Of a stretch of 9,725 bases of DNA, positions 1 through 6,184 are shown in pieces; the first letter of the stretch is position 1, and each line of letters begins with the position of its first letter. This DNA is from Candidatus Rifleibacteriota bacterium (GTDB lineage: Bacteria > Muiribacteriota > Ozemobacteria > Ozemobacterales > Ozemobacteraceae): the NCBI GenBank assembly GCA_028691595.1, contig JAQUZA010000097.1, positions 1-9,725 of the forward strand. The letters are read 5' to 3'. The position numbers were made by a program, and so were the translations under genes. Below the pieces are notes generated by a model that worked only from the letters and a program-made list of their open reading frames with translations, searched no databases and was not told the origin of the DNA.

Positions 1-249
1 TTCGTGTTTGAGAGATTTATCGAGCCTGTGCTTCTGCCAGAAAAAACGTAATGGAAACGCCTTTTCGAGCAAGGGTTCAGCGATTTTATTCAACCACGGG
101 CGATCGACTATCTGTTCAAGTGTTCGCAAATTTGACCAGAGGGTAACTTTTGTAAAACCGTGTTTGAATGGGTCTGCGACCTTCAACAGCTCGGCCAGGT
201 GAGTCAGACCACCGCCGCTGATAATATTTGAGGCATCGATTCCAAGGTG
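1..249 (-). CDS. Glycosyltransferase (GT-B, family 1-like), N-terminal part, cut by the window edge
   Basis: Reading the minus strand from 249 to 1 gives 83 uninterrupted codons. The protein begins MHLGIDASNIISGGGLTHL, followed by a stretch containing HGFTKVTLWSN and then VDRPWL. A short beta strand, a GIDAS motif and a glycine-rich SGGGLTHL loop are typical of the N-terminal Rossmann half of GT-B glycosyltransferases, which move a sugar from a nucleotide donor to a glycan or lipid acceptor at the cytoplasmic face of the membrane. The start is a TTG at 249-247. No ATG or GTG precedes it in frame after the stop at 282-280, and the protein begins exactly where the family begins. A GAGGGG ribosome site lies 12 bases upstream, which is rather far. 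The C-terminal donor-binding half is outside the window, so donor and acceptor cannot be named. The family call is by recognition of the N-terminal pattern. Confidence 0.82.
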
Positions 250-302
250 CAAATCTGTTACAGGCCCCTCGTCAAGTAGTTAACGATTGTATCGGAGCCT
301 GT

Positions 303-331
303 AATATAACACAGCGGCTGTTGATGTACAA
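303..331 (-). promoter_or_regulatory. Candidate promoter of the glycosyltransferase gene
   Basis: On the minus strand a TTGTAC -35 element (331-326) is followed after 17 bases by a TATATT -10 element (308-303). A TG sits one base before the -10, giving an extended -10. The -35 matches only 3 of 6 consensus bases, so the extended -10 would carry the activity. Transcription would begin near 296, leaving a leader of about 45 bases before the TTG start at 249. Confidence 0.45.
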
Positions 332-340
332 CAGCCGCTG
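312..340. repeat. Perfect 12-bp inverted repeat with 5-base loop
   Basis: The arms CAGCGGCTGTTG (312-323) and CAACAGCCGCTG (329-340) are perfectly complementary around ATGTA. The repeat covers the -35 and spacer of the candidate glycosyltransferase promoter, so it could be an operator. It also lies downstream of the 62-residue gene at 420-608 (minus) and could serve as its transcription terminator, but on the minus strand it is followed by TGTTATATT rather than a real T run. Neither role is proven. Confidence 0.6.
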
Positions 341-419
341 AAAGGGAATCAAAGATTCAAGTTTTTTTTGCAGAGGTCTGCAAAAAATGCTTCAGATCAG
401 ACCACTATGGGACAGGCGA

Positions 420-608
420 TTAGCGTCGAGCCTGCCAGGCGCTTTCCCACCAGGTGCGTGAAGCACCACGGCTGAATATCACCCGTTTTTCATTGTGGTC
501 CTGGGGTGACAATGCCAGCGAGCCATGGCACTTTGTCTGCATACAGGAAGCTTCTGAGTTAATCTTTTTTCCAAGATAAAAGTTCGAGAACATTGAATGC
601 TTAAGCAT
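420..608 (-). CDS. Small hypothetical protein (62 aa), second gene of a coupled pair
   Basis: I do not recognise this protein. It begins MLKHSMFSNFYLGKK and ends in an Arg/Trp-rich segment, RGASRTWWESAWQARR. It has two cysteines (near residues 22 and 27) and no signal peptide or membrane segment. It is supported as a gene by its position. Its ATG (608-606) follows the stop codon of the 93-residue gene by a single base, and an AGGAG ribosome site lies 8 bases upstream, inside the preceding gene. That arrangement suggests translational coupling. Another minus-strand frame across 479-664 overlaps it but lacks this context. The aromatic, basic C-terminus might bind a membrane or nucleic acid, but that is only a guess. 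Confidence 0.5.
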   Translation of the reverse strand: MLKHSMFSNFYLGKKINSEASCMQTKCHGSLALSPQDHNEKRVIFSRGASRTWWESAWQARR

Positions 609-609
609 C

Positions 610-891
610 TCACTTGCTCCTGTCTACTAGACCAGGCCACGGGCCGCGGCGATTGGTCCGGCAAAGTTCTTCGAGTTCACTTTCGAGCTCGCGCAATTTT
701 CGGTCAATAGCGTTGAGGCGATCGATTTCTTCACGGCATTTTTCTGAAATTTCAGCCTCAACAACCTTTTCTTCGCGTTTAAGCGCTTCAATAGAGTTTT
801 GTATGAGTTTAAGCCGCAGTCTATCTTCGTTATTAAGCTGCAGATCGCCTTCTGGTTCACGGGTTTTGAACAACGGGACAAGCACACCCAT
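610..891 (-). CDS. Hypothetical coiled-coil protein (93 aa)
   Basis: The family is not recognised. Residues 1-15 are a short leader (MGVLVPLFKTREPEG). Residues about 18-78 are a charged Glu/Lys/Arg/Leu-rich stretch with heptad-like leucine and isoleucine spacing, predicted by eye to be a long helix or coiled coil. The last 15 residues contain RRGPWPG and are not helical. There are two cysteines (52 and 77), and no signal peptide or membrane span. The ATG at 891 has a strong GGAGGG ribosome site 6 bases upstream. The gene is followed one base later by the 62-residue gene, so the two are probably co-transcribed and translated together. The N-terminus is far from the neighbouring phosphatase promoter, and no convincing promoter for this pair was found between 892 and 1000. 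A structural or adaptor role is possible but not shown. Confidence 0.68.
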   Translation of the reverse strand: MGVLVPLFKTREPEGDLQLNNEDRLRLKLIQNSIEALKREEKVVEAEISEKCREEIDRLNAIDRKLRELESELEELCRTNRRGPWPGLVDRSK

Positions 892-984
892 TTTTAACCC
901 TCCGTCTGAAAGATTTTACCGCTGACTGTTACAGCGACTTCTATTCTATCGGCAGCAGTCTGATTAATTATTAGTATTTGCTGC

Positions 985-1013
985 TTGCCATGCTCGAACA
1001 TTTGGGTTAGATT
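985..1013 (+). promoter_or_regulatory. Candidate sigma70 promoter of the phosphatase operon
   Basis: A TTGCCA -35 element (985-990, 5 of 6 consensus) is followed by a 17-base spacer and a TAGATT -10 element (1008-1013, 4 of 6). Transcription would start near 1020, about 25 bases before the ATG at 1045, with an AAAGGAAG ribosome site at 1032-1039. No recognisable Pho box was seen, so phosphate control is not supported by sequence. Confidence 0.55.
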
Positions 1014-1044
1014 TTCGTTAAAGAAAAAGCGAAAGGAAGCAGAC

Positions 1045-2145
1045 ATGACCGCAAAATATCGTCGCATCAGCCGCCTCTGCCTTGTTTTTATACTTCTAAT
1101 ATCGACATCTATTTTTGCCCAGGGTGACTCCAGGCCAAAAAATGTTATCTTTCTCATTGGTGATGGCATGGGACCGGCTCATATTACAGCCACCCGCATT
1201 GAAAAAGGGCCTCTAAATCTTGAACGCTTTAAAATAATGGGCATGCATATGACCAGTTCTGCCAACGACCCGGTTACTGACTCGGCAGCAGCCGGCACCG
1301 CTCTGGCCACTGGTTATAAGACCAATAATGATGTTGTCGGCCAGAGCCCTGAAGGCAAGCCTTTCAAAAATCTTATGGAATATGCGCGCGAAGCCGGCAA
1401 AACAACCGGAATTGCCGTAACCAGCATCCTGCCGCACGCGACCCCGGCGGCTTTCAGTGCTCACCACAAGGCCAGATATCATTACGATATCATTACCGAA
1501 CAACAGGTTGACTCCGGTCTTGATATCATGATTGGCGGCGGCCTGAGCAACTATTACCCCAAGTCCGTAGCCGGTAGCCGCCGAAAAGACGAAAAGCATG
1601 TTCTCAACCTGCTGCGAAAAAAAATGCCGGTGATTCTTAACATCGCCACGCTGCGCAAAATAAAAGATTTGCCGCAAATGGCAGTCATTCTATCTCCCGG
1701 GCACCTTCCAGAAGCGGCAAAACGTGACTATACCCTGGGTGAACTTACAGAAAAGGCAATCAATTGTCTGAAACACGACCCTGACGGCTTTGTGCTCATG
1801 GTAGAGGGTTCACAGATCGATCTTGCAGCCCATGCCAATGACATGCCCCGCGTCATTTCAGAAGTGACAGACTTTGACACAGCAGTCAAAACCAGTCTTG
1901 ATTATGCCCAGGCAGATGGCAACACTCTGGTTGTCGTCACTGCCGATCACGAAACCGGCGGCATAACTTTTCCGATGAAAACCATCGAAAATAACCGCAT
2001 CGTCAAACCGACCTTTTCAACTGACAACCATACTGCGTTGATGGTGCCTGTTTTTGCATATGGCCCGGGGGCCGAAGCTTTTGCAGGTATCCAGGATATA
2101 ACCGATGTTGGTCGAAAACTCATTGAAATGGTAAAGGTTAAATGA
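1045..2145 (+). CDS. Exported alkaline phosphatase (PhoA-type, 366 aa)
   Basis: This is a PhoA-superfamily phosphomonoesterase that would release phosphate from organic phosphates outside the cytoplasm. The ATG at 1045 is chosen over in-frame upstream codons (from 985) because it has a good ribosome site and is followed at once by a signal peptide: basic residues, a hydrophobic core around 11-24, and cleavage likely after Ala25. The two-metal site is complete: Asp40 in IGDGMG, nucleophile Ser80 in TDSAAAGTALATG, Thr133 in HATPA, Arg144, Glu254 in VEGSQID, Asp259, His263, Asp301-His302 in TADHETGG, and His329. Position 131 is His where E. coli PhoA has Asp153, and the residue matching Lys328 is Leu260. 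His at the first site is common outside enterobacteria. At 366 residues it is a compact member (E. coli 471). Its stop overlaps the next start as ATGA. Confidence 0.95.
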   Translation: MTAKYRRISRLCLVFILLISTSIFAQGDSRPKNVIFLIGDGMGPAHITATRIEKGPLNLERFKIMGMHMTSSANDPVTDSAAAGTALATGYKTNNDVVGQSPEGKPFKNLMEYAREAGKTTGIAVTSILPHATPAAFSAHHKARYHYDIITEQQVDSGLDIMIGGGLSNYYPKSVAGSRRKDEKHVLNLLRKKMPVILNIATLRKIKDLPQMAVILSPGHLPEAAKRDYTLGELTEKAINCLKHDPDGFVLMVEGSQIDLAAHANDMPRVISEVTDFDTAVKTSLDYAQADGNTLVVVTADHETGGITFPMKTIENNRIVKPTFSTDNHTALMVPVFAYGPGAEAFAGIQDITDVGRKLIEMVKVK

Positions 2146-2306
2146 ACGACCAGATAGCCCAAAAGAGCGGCCAGACTTCAAAAACAACTATCTTCGTGCT
2201 GCTGGTCGCCCTGGCCATGATCATAATTGGCTTCAGAAACGGTGAGCATCGCAGTTATTTTCAGAAAGCAGTCATGGTGTGCACTCAATGCATAGGCCTG
2301 GGTTAA
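2142..2306 (+). CDS. CD1871A-like CXXC motif membrane microprotein (54 aa)
   Basis: This is a small gene, easily missed, whose ATG overlaps the phosphatase stop (ATGA at 2142-2145). The protein has a short polar N-terminus (1-14), one membrane helix (about 15-31, TIFVLLVALAMIIIGF), a charged stretch RNGEHRSYFQK, and a C-terminal CTQCIGLG with Cys47 and Cys50. The layout (one helix, then a terminal CxxCIGxG) matches the short proteins named the CD1871A family, which are commonly encoded just before a NapH-like 4Fe-4S protein, as here. The CXXC pair could be redox-active or bind metal, probably handing electrons to or from the neighbouring polyferredoxin; this is inference from context. Its last codons overlap the start of the polyferredoxin gene by 19 or 28 bases, implying coupled translation. 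No ribosome site of its own is obvious, consistent with coupling to the phosphatase. Confidence 0.82.
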   Translation: MNDQIAQKSGQTSKTTIFVLLVALAMIIIGFRNGEHRSYFQKAVMVCTQCIGLG

Positions 2307-3217
2307 AAATCAGATTCTGGACACAGGCAGCTGCCACGATCGGCAGCAATGCCTATCTTGCCGGGCTTAAAACCGGCAGCCTTTATACCGGTGTCTTAAA
2401 GCACGCCTGTGTTCCGACCCTCAATTGTTACAGCTGCCCGGCAGCCCTTTTTTCTTGCCCGATCGGCGCGATGCAGGTAACGGTTGCCGGAGCCGGTGGT
2501 CTCGACCTTACGGCACTGCATACCATCGGAGCACGTCTCACCGCCATATCGACCTCATTTCCCCTGCTGGTAATCGGTTTTCTGGCATTGGTCGGGGGCC
2601 TGGTCGGCAGGGCTGCCTGCGGCTGGGTATGCCCTTTTGGCTGGTTCCAGGAATTACTGCACCGGATTCCCTCGCGTAAATTTGTTGGCCCTCAGATTCT
2701 CAAATACCTGAAATATCTGATTCTGCTGGTCTTTGTTTTCATTCTGCCCGCCTTCTGGCTTGATGAATTTGACGGGGGTGAGCCTTCTTTCTGCAAATAT
2801 CTCTGCCCGGCAGGCACCCTCGAGGGTGGCATACCCCTGGCGTGGCTGCAACCTGCGCTTCGCAGCCAGCTTGGCTGGCTTTTCACCTGGAAAATGTCAC
2901 TTCTGGCGCTGTTATTAGTTGCATCGGTGTTTTTTAAAAGGCCGTTCTGCCGCTGGGGTTGCCCGCTTGGTGCGTTTTACGGTCCTTTTAACCGGGTGAG
3001 CGTCTACAAAGTATCGTTTGACAAGGCTGGTTGTATTGAATGCGGTGCCTGTTCGCGAAAATGCCCGGTCAGCCTTGATGTGCCGCGTGAAATTGACAAT
3101 GCCGAATGCCTGCGCTGCCTTGAATGTCGCGATGCCTGCCCCAAACATCTGATAAGCATAAACAGGCAGGCCCGCGCGTTCAATTCATTAACGCATGACC
3201 ATGGTATCAAGCCATAG
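2279..3217 (+). CDS. Membrane polyferredoxin, NapH/MauN-like 4Fe-4S protein (312 aa)
   Basis: This is a polytopic membrane iron-sulfur protein of the NapH / polyferredoxin type, used to move electrons across or within the inner membrane. In order: an N-terminal cysteine group (Cys44, 50, 53, 60); likely membrane helices near 88-110, 142-160 and 201-219; three CX3CP motifs (Cys114/118 in CGWVCPFGW, 172/176 in CKYLCP, 224/228 in CRWGCPLG); and two C-terminal ferredoxin motifs CxxCxxCxxxCP (Cys252-262 and Cys277-287). There are 18 cysteines, all in these motifs. The start is uncertain: GTG at 2279 or ATG at 2288. Neither has a clear ribosome site, and both lie inside the preceding CXXC gene, so translation is probably coupled. 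Residue numbers use the GTG start. The 3' end overlaps the convergent protease gene by 30 bases. Its redox partners and end acceptor are unknown. Confidence 0.9.
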   Translation: MHSMHRPGLKIRFWTQAAATIGSNAYLAGLKTGSLYTGVLKHACVPTLNCYSCPAALFSCPIGAMQVTVAGAGGLDLTALHTIGARLTAISTSFPLLVIGFLALVGGLVGRAACGWVCPFGWFQELLHRIPSRKFVGPQILKYLKYLILLVFVFILPAFWLDEFDGGEPSFCKYLCPAGTLEGGIPLAWLQPALRSQLGWLFTWKMSLLALLLVASVFFKRPFCRWGCPLGAFYGPFNRVSVYKVSFDKAGCIECGACSRKCPVSLDVPREIDNAECLRCLECRDACPKHLISINRQARAFNSLTHDHGIKP

Positions 3218-4987
3218 AGATGCACCAACAGCCATATTTGCTGCAACTCTGACCTGAATTGCCTTAACCAGAGCTTCTTCTTCCTTCTGAATATCGAATT
3301 TCCACGAAAAAGAAGTAGCCTGCCAGCGGTCAGCAACAGCTTCAAATTCATATTGCGCCAGTCTGCGGGCCAGGGTTTTTTGGTTGGCATCGAGCATCTC
3401 GACTACCACCATTCCTTTCTGCTGGCGATCAGCCTGAAAGAAAAACGAACAAGCAATCTGCTGGCCGGCTTTGAGATTTTGAGAAGCAAGCGGAGCAAAC
3501 GCAAAACCAGATTCACCCGAGGCTGTTGCTTTAAGCCGCAACGAAGCATAACCGGTATTGAATTTTTCGTAATCAATACTGAGAAGATTATTCGGGCCGT
3601 TAATTCCCTCGGGTTTGCCATCAGGGTCAGCTCGTTCAAAGTCGCCACCTGCAAGCAGATTCGCTGGCTCCGGGGTCAAAAATGGTCGCAGACTCAGATC
3701 GTCAAATAACACGCTGCCCTCAGAGAATGGGCCGGTCTGCAGAACAATACGCATAAAAGCATTATTAGCGGCAAATAAACGTTTTTCCTTTGTATTAACC
3801 AGCCGGGCTTCAATCTTTTGCCATCCGGCACCAAGCAATGCTGAGGGCCTGATAGCCCAGATACGGTTACGCAGACGGCGGTTGGCATCATAAAGTTCAA
3901 CACCAACGGCAGCATTCTGCTGACCGTTTTCGGAACGGGCCCAGATAGAAAATGCAAAATCTGAGGCTTCGTTAACAGCTATAAAATCAGACAATACTCT
4001 GGTAGCCACTTGTCTTTGCGCAGGCCACATCTGCAGGGCGCGACGGCCCGAAGAAGCAGCACGGTCTGACACACCGGCGTTGCCTTCAGTTATTTCCCAA
4101 CCTTGAATAAGACCGGTGGTGGTCGAGGCCGCCTCAAAACTGTTATTATTGATCAGATTGGTGCGTTCTATCGTCATGATCTGCCTGGTATTGGCGAATA
4201 CGCGTTGTTCGGCGACATTCATCTTGGCGAGATTATTACGGGCATTCTGAACACGTTCACTGGAAGGCGGATGAGAGCTGAGATACTGCTGCAGACCCTT
4301 TGTGTCACCATGTTTTTTCAGGAATTTTTCCCAGAGGGTGACCTGAGCTGCAGGGTTGAAGCCGGCGCGGGCGAGACGCATCTGGCCGATATCATCGGCT
4401 TCGTCTTCCTGTTTTCTTGAGAACTTCATCAGAGTCAGATAGCCAAGCAAAGCACCCCAGGTCTCACGATCTCTTTTGTTTTTTACTGCCTTATCAAGAA
4501 TGGCCATGGCAACCGTTGAGGCCCTGAAATTAGCTAATGAATGGCGACGTTCGGCATGCCCGAGTTCGTGGCTGATTACGGCAGCCAGTTCGTCGTCTGA
4601 ATCGACCATATCAAGTAGACCTGAATGCACATAAACATGCCCGCCCGGGATGACAAAGGCATTGGCACTACTCTCGCGAATAACGCGAATGTCATACTTC
4701 ATGCCACGATCTTTGAAATGCGGCAGCAGGCGGTCGAAAATGCCTTTAACGTAGGCGTTGATCTTGGGGTCTTTTTCTGGTTTCTGGGTCAGGCCCATCC
4801 AAAACTGCAACTCTTTGCCAAACCTTTTTTCGGCCCCAACGTCACCCACCAGCCAGAGAGTCATGTTGACTTCCTGGTAGGTCTGGTAAGCGCCTAAAAT
4901 CTGTGCCAGAACATTTTTTGCCGATGCCGGTGAGTTACAAGCAAGCATCATAAGAAATATGATTATTGCATATCTGCTTTTGTTCAT
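3188..4987 (-). CDS. Exported M48 zinc metalloprotease with two C-terminal jelly-roll domains (599 aa)
   Basis: This is an M48-family (BepA/Oma1-like) protease acting outside the cytoplasm. Residues 1-23 form a signal peptide with an ASA|K type I cleavage site. Cys17 after MLA makes a weak lipoprotein site an alternative. The protease domain spans about 40-260: zinc ligands His140 and His144 with catalytic Glu141 in HELGH, third ligand Glu194 in QEDEAD (ExxxD), and a conserved SSHPPSSER (His239), as in BepA-type quality-control proteases. About 275-437 and 441-599 then form two similar beta-rich units. Each opens with an asparagine-leucine strand and a Phe-Glu (NLINNNSFE, NLLAGGDFE), and the first closes with VLFDDLSL. 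This resembles CBM4/9-like carbohydrate-binding folds. Typical single-domain M48 proteins are about 250-500 residues, so this is a fusion. The ATG at 4987 has a GGAG site 7 bases upstream. It is transcribed alone. Confidence 0.92.
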   Translation of the reverse strand: MNKSRYAIIIFLMMLACNSPASAKNVLAQILGAYQTYQEVNMTLWLVGDVGAEKRFGKELQFWMGLTQKPEKDPKINAYVKGIFDRLLPHFKDRGMKYDIRVIRESSANAFVIPGGHVYVHSGLLDMVDSDDELAAVISHELGHAERRHSLANFRASTVAMAILDKAVKNKRDRETWGALLGYLTLMKFSRKQEDEADDIGQMRLARAGFNPAAQVTLWEKFLKKHGDTKGLQQYLSSHPPSSERVQNARNNLAKMNVAEQRVFANTRQIMTIERTNLINNNSFEAASTTTGLIQGWEITEGNAGVSDRAASSGRRALQMWPAQRQVATRVLSDFIAVNEASDFAFSIWARSENGQQNAAVGVELYDANRRLRNRIWAIRPSALLGAGWQKIEARLVNTKEKRLFAANNAFMRIVLQTGPFSEGSVLFDDLSLRPFLTPEPANLLAGGDFERADPDGKPEGINGPNNLLSIDYEKFNTGYASLRLKATASGESGFAFAPLASQNLKAGQQIACSFFFQADRQQKGMVVVEMLDANQKTLARRLAQYEFEAVADRWQATSFSWKFDIQKEEEALVKAIQVRVAANMAVGASLWLDTMVMR

Positions 4988-5022
4988 TTTTCTACTCCGG
5001 GATTCAATTGTTTAACAGCTTT

Positions 5023-5052
5023 ATTATCACCGAAATTCAATTAAAATGTCAA
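5023..5052 (-). promoter_or_regulatory. Strong candidate sigma70 promoter of the M48 protease gene
   Basis: On the minus strand a perfect TTGACA -35 element (5052-5047) is followed after 18 bases by GATAAT (5028-5023), a 5 of 6 match to the -10 consensus. Reading the -10 one base earlier as TGATAA gives a 17-base spacer. Transcription would begin near 5016, roughly 30 bases before the ATG at 4987. Confidence 0.65.
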
Positions 5053-5232
5053 AGTCTGACAGTATTTGAGCACTCTTCAACTAAAACAATGCAATTACTC
5101 AACAACGAAATGCAGGCAGGTGTTCACCGGCAGCATTTTTTTTGTGGTTTTGATCAAGTGAAGAACAACTACAAAACTGCCTTGTCAGCCATTTAACTTA
5201 AAAAATCTTCAATTTTATGCAGTTTGCAATAC

Positions 5233-5261
5233 TGGCAAATTTGCTGACGGGCAAGTATAAT
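5233..5261 (+). promoter_or_regulatory. Candidate promoter and operator of the molybdenum hydroxylase operon
   Basis: A perfect TATAAT -10 (5256-5261) sits 50 bases before the first gene. The best -35 at 17 bases is TGGCAA (5233-5238), only 3 of 6, so an activator may be needed. The palindrome GCAAATTTGC (5235-5244) overlaps this -35, and a further TTTGC copy lies at 5223-5227, a layout that would suit a regulator-binding site. The operator role is inferred from position alone. Confidence 0.4.
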
Positions 5262-5311
5262 ACTAAACCGAGTTATGATTATACTGTTTTCACAAGGAAA
5301 AGGAGGGCGAG

Positions 5312-6172
5312 ATGCTCAAAAAGCTCACCCGGTTCTATCACCCGAAAACCATTGAAGAAGCCTGTCTGAATCTTGGCAATGGCGAACTTAAAACTGCCAT
5401 TATCGCCGGCGGCACATCAGAAGTTCTGCGACAGGACAACAGCATCGAAGCGCTGGTTGATATCTCCAATGTTAAGGAATTGAGCTACATCAGTAAGGAT
5501 TCAGTTTTTTACCGAATTGGTGCAGGCACCCCGGTTCAGGATATTTACAAAACTCCGGCTTTAACCGGCCCCTCTGGAAATCTGCTTAAAGCAGCAGCCG
5601 GCAAAATCGGCTCGACGCTTCTGCGCAACTCTATTACTGCCGGTGGAAATCTTGCAGCCATGTTTCCATGGTCAGATCTTCCAGTGGTCTATATGGCTCT
5701 CGACGCTGAGGTTGTCTGCCGCAAAGGCAAGCCCAAACGCACTGTGCCAGTTCAGACTATTATCGACAAAAAGGCATCACAATTTCTGTCCGCAGCTGAA
5801 ATCATAGCTGAAATCGCCATTCCCATGTATGGAAAGGGCACCGGCACAGCTTTTGCCAAGCTTGCCAAAACAGCAAATGACTATTCGATGATTACCATTG
5901 CCACCCGCCTTACCACAAGAAGCGGAAAGGTCGATCAGGCTCGCATTGCTGTAAACGCAATTACTGCCGGGCCAGTTCGCTGCATCGAGGCCGAAAAACT
6001 CCTCGAAGGGCAGAAGCCAACTGCAGAGCTCATTGCAGCTGCAGCCAAAAAGGCAGCTGATTCAATCACCATCCGCAAAGATTTCAGAGCCAGCCGCGAG
6101 TATCGCAAGGAAGTTTTTGAAGTCATGGTTCGCAGAGCTCTCACAGAGGCTCACGAAAAGGCCGGCAAGTAA
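5312..6172 (+). CDS. Molybdenum hydroxylase FAD-binding subunit (286 aa, XdhB/CoxM-like)
   Basis: This is the medium subunit of a xanthine dehydrogenase / CO dehydrogenase superfamily enzyme. It holds FAD and passes electrons from the 2Fe-2S subunit to the final acceptor in the cytoplasm. The N-terminus reads as the usual FAD-binding domain: FYHPKTIEEA at 8-17, the pyrophosphate loop AGGTSEVLR at 32-40, and the second flavin loop TAGGNLAAMFPWSDLP at 109-124. The middle segment FAKLAKTANDYSMITIA (181-197) and the C-terminal CO-dehydrogenase flavoprotein-like domain (about 178-280) follow. The length of 286 is normal for the family, and no segment is missing. The ATG at 5312 has a strong GGAGG ribosome site about 6 bases upstream. 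It is first in a three-gene operon; the next gene starts 12 bases after its stop. Confidence 0.92.
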   Translation: MLKKLTRFYHPKTIEEACLNLGNGELKTAIIAGGTSEVLRQDNSIEALVDISNVKELSYISKDSVFYRIGAGTPVQDIYKTPALTGPSGNLLKAAAGKIGSTLLRNSITAGGNLAAMFPWSDLPVVYMALDAEVVCRKGKPKRTVPVQTIIDKKASQFLSAAEIIAEIAIPMYGKGTGTAFAKLAKTANDYSMITIATRLTTRSGKVDQARIAVNAITAGPVRCIEAEKLLEGQKPTAELIAAAAKKAADSITIRKDFRASREYRKEVFEVMVRRALTEAHEKAGK

Positions 6173-6184
6173 GGAGATCAACCA

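Larger units (their letters stand above)
4988..5311. other. Non-coding divergent intergenic region
   Basis: This 324-base AT-rich stretch separates the minus-strand protease gene from the plus-strand hydroxylase operon. It contains the two candidate promoters listed separately. A run of eight T's at 5137-5144 follows a weak GGTG/CACC hairpin; with no gene upstream on the plus strand, it is not called a terminator. A palindrome GCAAATTTGC lies at 5235-5244. I see no coding sequence with a credible ribosome site. Confidence 0.6.

Noticed and set aside
364..387. Palindrome of T run, GCAGA, GG, TCTGC, A run that looks like an intrinsic terminator
   Set aside because: The polarity is wrong on both strands: the T run precedes the stem and the A run follows it, so no RNA from either strand would have a stem followed by U's.
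894..1001. A 35-residue minus-strand reading frame starting MFEHGKQQ, ending within the ribosome site of the coiled-coil gene, possibly a third gene of that cluster
   Set aside because: No ribosome site precedes the ATG, the frame lies across the phosphatase promoter, and the longer version (to 1169) runs opposite the signal peptide of a certain gene. A TAA in the GGAGGGTTAAAAATG context can occur by chance. It remains possible but unsupported.
1213..1677. Minus-strand frame of 154 codons opposite the phosphatase
   Set aside because: It lies fully antisense to conserved metal-site motifs of a certain gene and shows no independent support.
5120..5145. GGTG/CACC hairpin followed by eight T's, terminator-like on the plus strand
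   Set aside because: The stem is only about 4 bp with imperfect extension, and no plus-strand gene lies upstream for it to end.
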